From positions 78,662 through 142,661 of the forward strand of contig JADLAZ010000160.1 of assembly GCA_020849725.1 (NCBI GenBank): 64,000 bases of DNA, read 5' to 3'. The position numbers and the translations under genes were made by a program. Shown here in pieces: positions 32,403 to 39,882 of this stretch. The stretch is from Chloroflexota bacterium. GTDB lineage: Bacteria; Chloroflexota; Chloroflexia; Thermomicrobiales; JADLAZ01. Numbering within the stretch: position 1 is the stretch's first letter; every line of letters begins with the position of its first letter. Under the pieces are notes generated by a model. It was not told the DNA's origin, searched no databases, and saw only the letters and a list, made by a program, of their open reading frames with translations.

Positions 32403-33620
32403 GTGGCAAAGATCACCCGTGTGCGCTGCATCCGGACCCGCGTGGCTGGAACCTGGGTCATCGTCAAGATCGAGACGGACCAACCAGGGCTGTACGGCAT
32501 CGGCTCAGCGCACGACTACAACGCAACGGATGCGGTCGTGGCGGCCGTCGAACAGTGGATGGCGCCGCGGTTGATCGGGCGCGATGCCAGCCGCATCGAA
32601 GACATCTGGCAATCGACCTTCACCGCCGGCTACTGGCGCAGCGGGCCGACGCTGAACGCCGCGCTCGGCGGCATCGACATCGCGCTGTGGGATATCAAGG
32701 GCAAGGAGGCCGGGCTGCCGGTCTACGAGTTACTCGGCGGCAAGTGCCGGGCGGCGGTGCCCTGCTACGCCCACGCTAGCGGTCAGACGCTGGAAGCGCT
32801 GGAGGAGGACGTCCGCCGCTACCTGGAGGAGGGCTGGCCGGTCGTGCGCTGCCAGTTGGGCGAGTACGGCGGCGGCGGCTTCATCCCGGCTGAGCAGGCG
32901 GTGCGCCCGCGCGACGCCTGGCCGCAGGCCAAGGTGTTCGACGACGAACTCTACGTCGACACCGTCGTCGGCATGTTCGATCACCTGCGCGAGCAGTTGG
33001 GCATGGGGCCGAATCTGACCCACGACGTCCATGAGCACCTGCGCCCACACCTGGCGGTGCAACTGGCCAAGCTGCTGGAGCCGCACCGGCTCTTCTTCCT
33101 CGAGGACGCGCTGCCGCCGGAGCAGGTCGCTTACTATCGTCACATCCGCCAGCAGTGCACGACGCCACAGGCGATGGGCGAGTTGTTCGTCAACGTCCAC
33201 GAGTGGCTGCCGCTGGTGTCGGAGCGGCTGATCGACTATATCCGCTGCCGGGTGTCAAAGGTCGGCGGCATCACGCCGGCGCAGAAGATCGCCCACCTGT
33301 GCGAATGGTACGGGGTCAACACCGCCTGGCAAGAGGGCGGCAACACCGACCCGGTCAACCTGACCGCCTCGATGCACCTGGACCTGGCCAGTTGGAACTT
33401 CGGCATTCAGGAGGAGAACTGGTTCAGCGAGGCCGAACTGGAGGCGTTCCCCGGCCATCCGGTACTGGAGCGCGGCTACCTCTACCCGAACGACCGGCCG
33501 GGCCTGGGCATCGACATCGACGAGGCCAAGGCGGCGGCGCTGGTCGATCCGGAGCGGATGCGCCGGCCACGCTACGTCGCCGAGGACCGCCGCGCCGACG
33601 GCACGGTCGTCCGGCCGTAG
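32403..33620 (+). CDS. Enolase-superfamily protein, ManD/RspA-like
   Basis: 405 aa from GTG 32403 (AGGAGAGAG upstream). N-terminal capping domain, then LNAALGGIDIALWDIKGKEA and the barrel: LTHDVHEHLRPHLAVQLAKL (metal Asp and catalytic His), LFFLEDALPPEQV (Glu), AMGELFVNVHEW (Glu), SKVGGITPAQKIAHL, and WNFGIQEENWF. It aligns with D-mannonate/D-gluconate dehydratases of the RspA group. Where those have a HG(P)xD motif this protein reads AWQEGGNTDPVN, so the usual late His is absent. Downstream of the sugar importer and likely co-transcribed; product presumably a 2-keto-3-deoxy sugar acid. Confidence 0.83.
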   Translation: MAKITRVRCIRTRVAGTWVIVKIETDQPGLYGIGSAHDYNATDAVVAAVEQWMAPRLIGRDASRIEDIWQSTFTAGYWRSGPTLNAALGGIDIALWDIKGKEAGLPVYELLGGKCRAAVPCYAHASGQTLEALEEDVRRYLEEGWPVVRCQLGEYGGGGFIPAEQAVRPRDAWPQAKVFDDELYVDTVVGMFDHLREQLGMGPNLTHDVHEHLRPHLAVQLAKLLEPHRLFFLEDALPPEQVAYYRHIRQQCTTPQAMGELFVNVHEWLPLVSERLIDYIRCRVSKVGGITPAQKIAHLCEWYGVNTAWQEGGNTDPVNLTASMHLDLASWNFGIQEENWFSEAELEAFPGHPVLERGYLYPNDRPGLGIDIDEAKAAALVDPERMRRPRYVAEDRRADGTVVRP

Positions 33621-33705
33621 CCGGCCGCCTGTCCACGGGGTCCACCCCTCGGCCACGCCCAGGGGCAGTTCACAATCTGGTGCGGCAGGCGCCCGCGTGG
33701 GTAGG

Positions 33706-35541
33706 TCAGCGCGCCGCAGTTAGAACGCCGACCACCTGCTCGCGCAGCGGTGTTCGGTCGGCGAGAGGCGCCAGCGCCTCGACCAATCCGCCCAAATCAG
33801 GAACCAGCGCCAGGCCGATGGTCTCACGCGTGAGCGCGACCGCGAGCAGCAGCGCTACCAGACTGAGTGCGGCCACAGCGCGCCACCCCGGCCGCGGCAC
33901 GACCGACGTGCCGACCCGGTGGTTCTCCCGCCAATGCTGCCGCAGCACGATCAGAACCGCGCCGAAATAGAGCGCTGCATCCACCAGACACAGTGTGACG
34001 TAGCCACGCGCCGGCCCGGGGTCGGGGATGAGCAGAACAGCCGCTGCCGACACGCCCGCGATCGCCAGCGACGGACTGAGCGCGACGAGCGGGTAGGGCT
34101 GCCGGCCGCGCACGCCCTTCTGCGTCACCTTGAAGGTCGACTCGCGACCGGTGATGGCGGCCAGGCAGGCCTGGAGGACGCCCCAGGCAACCCAGGGCCA
34201 CCGGGTGATCTGGTAGACGCCCGCCTCCCAACTCACCAGCGGCACCGATACCGGTCGCAGCACCTTCAGGCGCCGCAACCACCAGAGGATCATCACCAGC
34301 ACGGCGCCCGGCGTGCCGAACATGACCACGAAGATCGGTAGCGAGACGCTGACCCAGGGCACGCCCGTGACCAACGCCAGCGCCGGCAGCACACTGCCGA
34401 CAAGTAGGAGCAGCGCATGAAGCGGATACCAGACGGCGAGCAACCCGTAGTGCAGCCGCTCTCGGCTCGTGAGCGGCCCCCACGATGCGCGCATGTGCTT
34501 CAGCAGCACCGCCGTCATGCTCCGGCTCCACTGGAACTCCTGGGTCATGCAGTCGGCAAACGTCGCTGGGCCATCGCCGAGGGCCTGAGCATCGAGAGCG
34601 AACACGCCCTGCCAGCCTCCCGCGCTCAGCCGCAGCGTCGTCGTGTAGTCCTCGGCCAGCTCGGGGCCAAGCCCGCCAACCTGCCGCAGCGCGCAGGTGC
34701 GGACGGCGTAGTGAGAACCGACGCATATCGGCGCGTACCCCTGGTTGTGGCCGGCCTGGAGCGGGCCATGGAGGGTGGCGTCGGCGTGCAACCGCCCGCG
34801 TGCCGCCCACGACTCGTGCTGGTTGGCGCCGCAGATACTCGGCGCCGCGACATAGCCGACGCGGGGGTCGCTGAACGGGCGCATCATCTCGCGCAGGTAG
34901 CCCGGCGCCGGCACATGGTCGGCATCAAGCTGGACAACGACATCGTAGCGCTCATAGCCCCAGTGATCGTAGAAGTAGGCCAGATTGCCTTCCTTGCAGC
35001 GCGTGCGCCGCGGCCACGTCGGCCGGTGGTAGTCGGCCACTCCCTGGCGGGTGCAGACTTTCACCCCGAAGGCCCAGCACCAGGCACGGGTCTCTTTGTC
35101 TGGCGCTTCGTCGGCCAGCCAAATATCGTAGCGGGTGGGATACTCCTGGCGCAGCATGCCGATCAGGGTCGCCCGAACGACCGGCCATGGCTCCGACGGC
35201 GCCTTGGTGACGATCATCGCCACCCGCAAGCTGGCCGGCGCCGGCAACTTCCGGGGTCGGCGCATGCGACCGGTGAAGATGAGGAACCAGGCCGGCACGA
35301 CGGTGAGCCAGACGAGGATCGCACTGTTCACGACCATGCCGGTCACGGTCACCCAGTGCTCCGGCCGCAGCCACCAGGCCCAGAAGTGGACCTCCGCCGC
35401 CACCCAGGCCGCCACCAGCAGCCAATACACGCCCGCCTGCCGGCGGGACAACAGCGGCTCCAGATACGACGCCGGCGCCACCACCTGGAGCGTCGGTCGG
35501 GCGGGCGACTGACGATCGATTGGGTTCCGCGCGGCAGTCAT
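33706..35541 (-). CDS. Cellulose-synthase-like GT2 membrane glycosyltransferase
   Basis: 611 aa. Two N-terminal transmembrane helices (VYWLLVAAWVAAEVHFWAWW, AILVWLTVVPAWFLIF), a cytosolic GT domain, then at least five C-terminal helices. Catalytic motifs: DIWLADEAPDKETRAW, VVQLDADHVPAPGYL (DXD), LGPELAEDYTTTLRL (ED), and QEFQWSRSM. The last corresponds to the Q-x-x-R-W motif of processive synthases but has Gln for Arg. A processive polysaccharide or extracellular glycan synthase is likely; no BcsB or PilZ domain seen. Stands alone on the minus strand, 254 bases from the upstream gene. Confidence 0.85.
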   Translation of the reverse strand: MTAARNPIDRQSPARPTLQVVAPASYLEPLLSRRQAGVYWLLVAAWVAAEVHFWAWWLRPEHWVTVTGMVVNSAILVWLTVVPAWFLIFTGRMRRPRKLPAPASLRVAMIVTKAPSEPWPVVRATLIGMLRQEYPTRYDIWLADEAPDKETRAWCWAFGVKVCTRQGVADYHRPTWPRRTRCKEGNLAYFYDHWGYERYDVVVQLDADHVPAPGYLREMMRPFSDPRVGYVAAPSICGANQHESWAARGRLHADATLHGPLQAGHNQGYAPICVGSHYAVRTCALRQVGGLGPELAEDYTTTLRLSAGGWQGVFALDAQALGDGPATFADCMTQEFQWSRSMTAVLLKHMRASWGPLTSRERLHYGLLAVWYPLHALLLLVGSVLPALALVTGVPWVSVSLPIFVVMFGTPGAVLVMILWWLRRLKVLRPVSVPLVSWEAGVYQITRWPWVAWGVLQACLAAITGRESTFKVTQKGVRGRQPYPLVALSPSLAIAGVSAAAVLLIPDPGPARGYVTLCLVDAALYFGAVLIVLRQHWRENHRVGTSVVPRPGWRAVAALSLVALLLAVALTRETIGLALVPDLGGLVEALAPLADRTPLREQVVGVLTAAR

Positions 35542-35637
35542 CGGCTCGCTTGGGTACGCATCGAGACCATCTCACCCCGCGGCAGCAACCGACCGGATGG
35601 AATCGGTCCTTCGCGCCCAGGCCGACCGGGCCAACCT

Positions 35638-35662
35638 GCATGACCATGCAGCATGGTCATGC
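35638..35662. promoter_or_regulatory. 25-bp near-perfect palindrome upstream of the GT2 gene (operator candidate)
   Basis: GCATGACCATGC (35638-35649), one central base, GCATGGTCATGC (35651-35662). It lies about 97-121 bases upstream of the minus-strand glycosyltransferase, a position expected of an operator. No T-run follows on either side, which argues against a terminator. Confidence 0.5.
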
Positions 35663-35745
35663 GGTGGTTGATCTATCGTCGCGGCGCTGGCTGTCGCTGA
35701 GGCGTGCCACACAGGACTATGCGGCCAAAACACACGGCAGGGGCC

Positions 35746-35788
35746 GGGGAAATGATGCGCGATGCACGGGCTCACGCATCGCTTCCCC
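35746..35788 (-). terminator. Hairpin just after the amidohydrolase (terminator-like)
   Basis: GGGGAA and GATGCG on one side pair with CGCATC and TTCCCC on the other, with a 2x2 internal loop. It starts 7 bases after the stop of the minus-strand amidohydrolase. No strong T-run, so confidence is moderate. Confidence 0.4.
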
Positions 35789-35794
35789 ATCACC

Positions 35795-36646
35795 CTACAC
35801 CGTGCCGTGGCGGGCCAGCAGCGCTGCCAGGCTGTCGCCGAGGATGCGGGCCATGTCGGCCGGTGGGATAAGGTCGGTGGCGAGGCGCACTGCTTCCAGC
35901 GACTGCTGGTACGTCAGCGCTCGACGGAGCACCGGATAGTCGGACCCCCAGTGGAGACGCTCCGGTCCGAAGGCATTGTAGAGCGCCTGCACAACCGGCC
36001 GACACTCGGGGAACGGGAAAGCATAGGGCACCGGCGCGATGTAGTGGAAGCCCGACAGCTTGACGTGGATGTTGGGCAGCGCCGCCGACGCCAACGTCTC
36101 GCGCAGCGCCGGCCCGTCCGGCCCCTCGGCCGCGCGCGCGCCGCCCATGTGGTGGCACAGGAAAGGGATGGTGGGAAAGCGGCGCGCCAGGTCGCGCAGC
36201 ATCGGCTGGAGGCGGGCCGGCAGCGCCAAGCTAGCGATCTGGTTCCGGTCGGCAGCGGCACGCAGGAAGGCGAGGCCATCGTCGGACGTGTACCAGCCAC
36301 CATCGTCGTCGGCGCGGATGTAGTGGGTAAAGCCGCGCAGGTGATAGCGCGCGACCGCCTCAGCCAGCCGCCCGGCCGCGCCCGGCGCCTGATAGGTCGA
36401 TGTCCATTGGCAGTCGACATCGGCGAATTGGTGCAGCCGCTCGGGGAAGCGTTGCCGGCAACCAGCGACGTAATCGTTGTTCTCGGGATTGTGGTCGATG
36501 CGGGCGCAGACGACGACTGCCTGGTCAACGCCGTTCTGGTCCATCTCAAACAGGAGTTGTTCGACCGTGCCCCGGCTGGTCGGGTCGGGCACCGACGGCT
36601 GGTAGGGCCAGTAGCGCCAGGCGTGGCAGTGCGAGTCGACGATCAC
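35795..36646 (-). CDS. Amidohydrolase_2 family lactonase/hydrolase (COG3618-like)
   Basis: 283 aa from GTG 36646, with AAAGGAGA at 5-6 bases. TIM-barrel metal hydrolase: DSHCHAWRYWPY (HxH-type metal site), FADVDCQW, LRGFTHYIR, PFLCHHMGG (His), IHVKLSGFHYI, and LHWGSDYPVL (Asp). Relatives hydrolyse sugar lactones such as L-fucono- or L-rhamnono-lactone, or 2-pyrone-4,6-dicarboxylate. A lactonase role fits the sugar-acid dehydratases in the window. The sequence directly upstream of its ribosome site is a seven-fold heptanucleotide repeat. Confidence 0.8.
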   Translation of the reverse strand: MIVDSHCHAWRYWPYQPSVPDPTSRGTVEQLLFEMDQNGVDQAVVVCARIDHNPENNDYVAGCRQRFPERLHQFADVDCQWTSTYQAPGAAGRLAEAVARYHLRGFTHYIRADDDGGWYTSDDGLAFLRAAADRNQIASLALPARLQPMLRDLARRFPTIPFLCHHMGGARAAEGPDGPALRETLASAALPNIHVKLSGFHYIAPVPYAFPFPECRPVVQALYNAFGPERLHWGSDYPVLRRALTYQQSLEAVRLATDLIPPADMARILGDSLAALLARHGTV

Positions 36647-36659
36647 GGCGGTCTCCTTT

Positions 36660-36708
36660 CACGGCTCACGGCTCACGGCTCACGGCTCACGGCTCACGGC
36701 TCACGGCT
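36660..36708. repeat. CACGGCT heptanucleotide tandem array, 7 copies
   Basis: Seven uninterrupted perfect copies of CACGGCT (AGCCGTG on the minus strand) span 49 bases. The array ends one base from the ribosome-binding site of the minus-strand amidohydrolase. Copy-number slippage there could alter promoter spacing or leader length. Confidence 0.9.
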
Positions 36709-36854
36709 CGGCCGCCAGTATAGCCGGTGGTGGTTCTGACCAGGACGGAACCTTTCACCGGCCACTACCGTCAAGCCACTGACTGCCCTGGCCGATGACC
36801 GAAGCAACGGGCGCCGGATCGTCGCCGGCCCCGCCGGGTCGAAAGGAGCTTCCC

Positions 36855-38129
36855 ATGCGCGCCCGCCACTCACCCCTGGCGCTGCTCCTGCTCGCGCTCA
36901 CCGTGCTGCTTGCCGCCTGCGGCGGGGCGCCGGCCGCCCCACCGTCGGCGGCCAACAACCAGGCCGACGCGCCTCGGCCGGCGGAGGCGGCCCGCTCGGC
37001 ACCGGCGGCCGGTGGTGTGACTGGCGGCGCGGCCGTCGCCAAGCCAGGGGCGCCCGCGCCCGCACCGACCGCAGCCCCGGCCGCCGCCACCGCCGGCCGG
37101 GTCGCTGGCGCCGCCGGCCAACTACCGGCGCTCGAGCAGAAGATCATCCGCACCGGCAAGATGGAGATGATCGTCGCGGGCATCCCGACCGCGATCGACC
37201 GCATCACTGTGCTGGTCGCCGGCGCGGGTGGCTTCGTCCAGCAGATGGCGACGCGCGAGGCGACGGCCGAGATGCTGCTGCGCGTGCCGGTCGATCAGTA
37301 TGATGCCGTCTTCCGCGAGCTGCGATCGATGGCCGTCCAGGGCACGCGTGTCATCGAGAGCAGTGAGGCCCAGGATGTCACCGAGCAGTTCGCCGATACC
37401 GAGGCACGCATCACCAACCTGAAGGCGACCGAGGCGCAACTCCTAAAGCTGCTGGCGAAGGCAGAGAAAATGGAGGACATCCTCGTCGTCCAGCGCGAGA
37501 TCACCGGTGTGCGCGAGCAGATCGAGCGCCTGCAGGGTCAGTTGAACGTGCTGAGCCGGCGCGCGGCGTTCTCGACGATTGCCGTCACGCTGCGCCCGCA
37601 GGAGGAGGCACGCCCGCCAGCCGCGCCGCCGCTGATGGCACCGCTGCCGAGCGCGGCTAGCATCGCCGTGCGGCCGACCTTCACCTGGGGCGCCAGCCCC
37701 GGTGCGACCGCCTATGAGCTGCAGGTGGCGACCGAGATCGACACGACCTTCACCACACCCCTGCTGCCACCCGAGCGCCTCACCGCCACCAGCTTCGAGT
37801 GGCCCGCCGGCGCCGACGACCTGCGCCAGGGCGCTGCCTACCGCTGGCGCGTGCGCGCCGTCAACGCCGCTGGCGAGGGCGACTGGGCCGGCGCGCGCCT
37901 GTTCACGACCGTGCCGGCCTGGACGCCGCTGCGCACCGTTACCGAGTCGTGGGCCGCATCGCTCGTCTTCCTGCAGCGATTCGTCGACGGCGCGCTGCGG
38001 GTGGTTATCTTCTTCTGGTGGCTGATCGTGCTAGCGGTGCTGGCGGTCGTGCTGCTGCGCCGGTTCGGCCGGCCGCTGGGTCGCCGTCCCAACCCGCCCG
38101 CGCCGCCGCCCGTCCCACCGGCCGGGTGA
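36855..38129 (+). CDS. DUF4349-type lipoprotein with inserted beta-domain
   Basis: 424 aa from ATG 36855 (GAAAGGAGC upstream). Lipobox ALTVLLAACGG, Ala/Pro linker to about residue 95, then the DUF4349 domain: IIRTGKMEMIVAGIPTAIDR, VLVAGAGGFVQQM, LLRVPVDQYDAVFRELRSM, VTEQFADTEARITNLKATEA, a coiled-coil hairpin and LSRRAAFSTIAVTLRP. Before the final transmembrane helix (VVIFFWWLIVLAVLAVVLL) sits a fibronectin-like segment with FTWGASPGATAYELQVA and YRWRVRAVNAAGEG. Both ends are membrane-bound. Function of the family is unknown; an envelope role is inferred. Confidence 0.83.
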   Translation: MRARHSPLALLLLALTVLLAACGGAPAAPPSAANNQADAPRPAEAARSAPAAGGVTGGAAVAKPGAPAPAPTAAPAAATAGRVAGAAGQLPALEQKIIRTGKMEMIVAGIPTAIDRITVLVAGAGGFVQQMATREATAEMLLRVPVDQYDAVFRELRSMAVQGTRVIESSEAQDVTEQFADTEARITNLKATEAQLLKLLAKAEKMEDILVVQREITGVREQIERLQGQLNVLSRRAAFSTIAVTLRPQEEARPPAAPPLMAPLPSAASIAVRPTFTWGASPGATAYELQVATEIDTTFTTPLLPPERLTATSFEWPAGADDLRQGAAYRWRVRAVNAAGEGDWAGARLFTTVPAWTPLRTVTESWAASLVFLQRFVDGALRVVIFFWWLIVLAVLAVVLLRRFGRPLGRRPNPPAPPPVPPAG

Positions 38130-38338
38130 ACTGGCTTCCCGGCCGGCCCGCGCCCATGGCGGTGCGGGCCGGCTCGGGCATCGGGCCACATCGCGTAGAA
38201 TGCTCCCGCTACCCTCAGTCGGTGCGCCAGCCAGATCGACGCACCAAACGGCCCACCGAGCGCGCGCGTATCATGATCGGGTGATCACTGGCGTCAGTTC
38301 GGACGCCACTCACGCGAGCGACGTCACCCAGCGATCGA

Positions 38339-39187
38339 ATGAGCATTGTGCCTGGCACATCACGACCGGCCACCGCGCCGCGCCCACCGCGCCACGTTCT
38401 GGGTCGCCGCCTCCTGCTGACGCTGGTGGTGGCCGGGCTGTGCGCCTGTGGCGGTCCCGCGCCCCGCGAGACGTTTCAGCCGGTTGACTCGGCCGTTGAC
38501 CCCTACGCCGCCGTGCGCGCCCAATCCGATGAGTTCTACCGGCAGGGACTGGACTTCTACAGCAAGGGCGAGTTGCGCAAGGCGCTGGATAGCTTCCAGC
38601 GCGCCAAGCTGTACGATCCCAGTCCCCGGCCCGAGATCGACGACATGATCCGGCGCACGCAGGAGGCGCTGGCCAGCGGGCGTGCCTCGCCCGTCCCGGC
38701 AGCCGGCGCCACGACGACGCCGGTCCCGCTCGTCGGCCGGTCGTTCATCTCGCGCGCCTACAACTACACCGTCCTCTATCCTGACGGCTGGCGGGCCGAG
38801 GGTGCTTCCGGGCGCGTCGGCTCAACGCTGCTCGACCTGTTCGTGAATGACGGCGGCTCGGCAACGGCCATGATCTATAGCTTCCCGCCGCCGGATGGGG
38901 CCAGCCAGGATGCGCTGGTGCGTCAGAGCCTGGCGCTGCGCCAGAAGATGGGCACGCCCTACAAGCGCCTCAGCGTGCGCTCCGTCGATGATGCCCAGGC
39001 GGTCGTCGTCACCTTCACCGAGCAGCGGCCGGATGGCGTCTGGCTGACCGTGCGCCAGGCCGTCTTCCAGCGCGGTGGCGCCTGTTGGGTCGTCGCCGTC
39101 GCCGCGCCAACCACCGATGCCGGACGCTACAGCGGTGTACTCGATCAGTTGCTGGACGGCTTCCGGGTCAGCGGCGGGCGTGCCTGA
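38339..39187 (+). CDS. Lipoprotein with TPR segment and PsbP/DcrB-like domain
   Basis: 282 aa. RRLLLTLVVAGLCACG is a signal with a lipobox-like CAC. A TPR-like helix pair follows (FYRQGLDFYSKGELRKALDS, FQRAKLYDPSPRPEIDDMIR). From about residue 140 the domain RAYNYTVLYPDGWRAEGASG, RQSLALRQKMGTPYKRLSVR, VVVTFTEQRPDGVW, VAVAAPTTDAGRYSGVLDQL resembles PsbP/DcrB-type small domains. Start has a long N-region and no good ribosome site, so it is provisional. Extracytoplasmic, role unknown. Probably reads with the DUF4349 gene or from a weak promoter near 38196. Confidence 0.75.
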   Translation: MSIVPGTSRPATAPRPPRHVLGRRLLLTLVVAGLCACGGPAPRETFQPVDSAVDPYAAVRAQSDEFYRQGLDFYSKGELRKALDSFQRAKLYDPSPRPEIDDMIRRTQEALASGRASPVPAAGATTTPVPLVGRSFISRAYNYTVLYPDGWRAEGASGRVGSTLLDLFVNDGGSATAMIYSFPPPDGASQDALVRQSLALRQKMGTPYKRLSVRSVDDAQAVVVTFTEQRPDGVWLTVRQAVFQRGGACWVVAVAAPTTDAGRYSGVLDQLLDGFRVSGGRA

Positions 39188-39192
39188 GCGCG

Positions 39193-39429
39193 CTACGGTT
39201 CGGCTGGCTCGTCACCGGTCGGCGGGCGGTCACCGGCCGCATCCGCTCCCTGCTCGGCCAGCCGCAACTCCTCGACGTAGCGCAGTGCCTGGATGCGCAC
39301 CATCTGATCGGCGACGACGCGGTTGATCAGCGCCCGGCGCTCCTCATCCGCCAGCGGCTGGCGCAGCGCAGCGACCAGCTCCGGCGGCAAAATCTTGAGA
39401 CCTGCCTGACGGTCGGGCGGAATGCCCAT
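39193..39429 (-). CDS. Small hypothetical protein (78 aa)
   Basis: Start ATG 39429 has AGGAGG 6 bases upstream; the ATG 6 bases earlier directly abuts that site. The peptide begins MGIPPDRQAGLKILPPELVA and has a helix-rich centre (DEERRALINRVVADQMVRIQ, ALRYVEELRLAEQ), ending in an acidic Pro/Gly tail. No signal peptide or membrane segment. Third gene of the minus-strand set that starts with the metzincin-like protein; possibly a chaperone or adaptor, but this is a guess from context only. Confidence 0.6.
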   Translation of the reverse strand: MGIPPDRQAGLKILPPELVAALRQPLADEERRALINRVVADQMVRIQALRYVEELRLAEQGADAAGDRPPTGDEPAEP

Positions 39430-39474
39430 GCGCATCCTCCTGCACGGCCACGGCGGCACTGCTGGAGTGTATCA

Positions 39475-39882
39475 TCAGCCCCCATCCTGCGGATTGCTCG
39501 CCTCGTCCTCAAGGGCGTTGAGGCGCTCCTCCAGCGCGACGAAGTTCGGGTGGCTGAGGGCCGGGTAAGCGTGATTGGTGACCGCGCCGGTACGCCCATC
39601 GAGGCGCCAGCGATAGGTGAGATCGGCCGCATCGTGCAGGTCCGACGGCGCGGCCAGGTCAGCGGCCGTCAGCAGGCCGGCAGCGCGGATCGCCGCTTTC
39701 GCCTGCGCCACCTGCGCCGCCGTGAGGGTGCAGACCGTCCACCACTCCCGGCCGTCGAAGGCGGCCACCCGGCCGTCGTCGGTCCAGACGCGGCGCGTCT
39801 GCCGCCCGCCGGTCGGGTCGACGTACTCGCGCGTCAGGTAGGCGCGCTCATCACGCGGCGCGGCGCTCACTCGACCGTCCAT
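39475..39882 (-). CDS. Unknown soluble protein overlapping the metzincin-like gene
   Basis: 135 aa. Its start overlaps the end of the upstream gene by 16 bases from ATG 39882; GTG 39870 gives a classical 4-base GTGA overlap. Either way translation is probably coupled. Notable parts: YLTREYVDPTGGRQTRRVWT, DGREWWTVCTLTAAQVAQAK, AAIRAAGLLTAADLAAPSDL, and WRLDGRTGAVTNHAYP. No signal or membrane helix. It could be an immunity protein, inhibitor or loading adaptor for the upstream protein. I recognise no family. Confidence 0.65.
   Translation of the reverse strand: MDGRVSAAPRDERAYLTREYVDPTGGRQTRRVWTDDGRVAAFDGREWWTVCTLTAAQVAQAKAAIRAAGLLTAADLAAPSDLHDAADLTYRWRLDGRTGAVTNHAYPALSHPNFVALEERLNALEDEASNPQDGG

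Noticed and set aside
36660..36708. CACGGCT array as a CRISPR
   Set aside because: Units are 7 bp with no spacers, and no cas genes are present. It is a simple tandem repeat.
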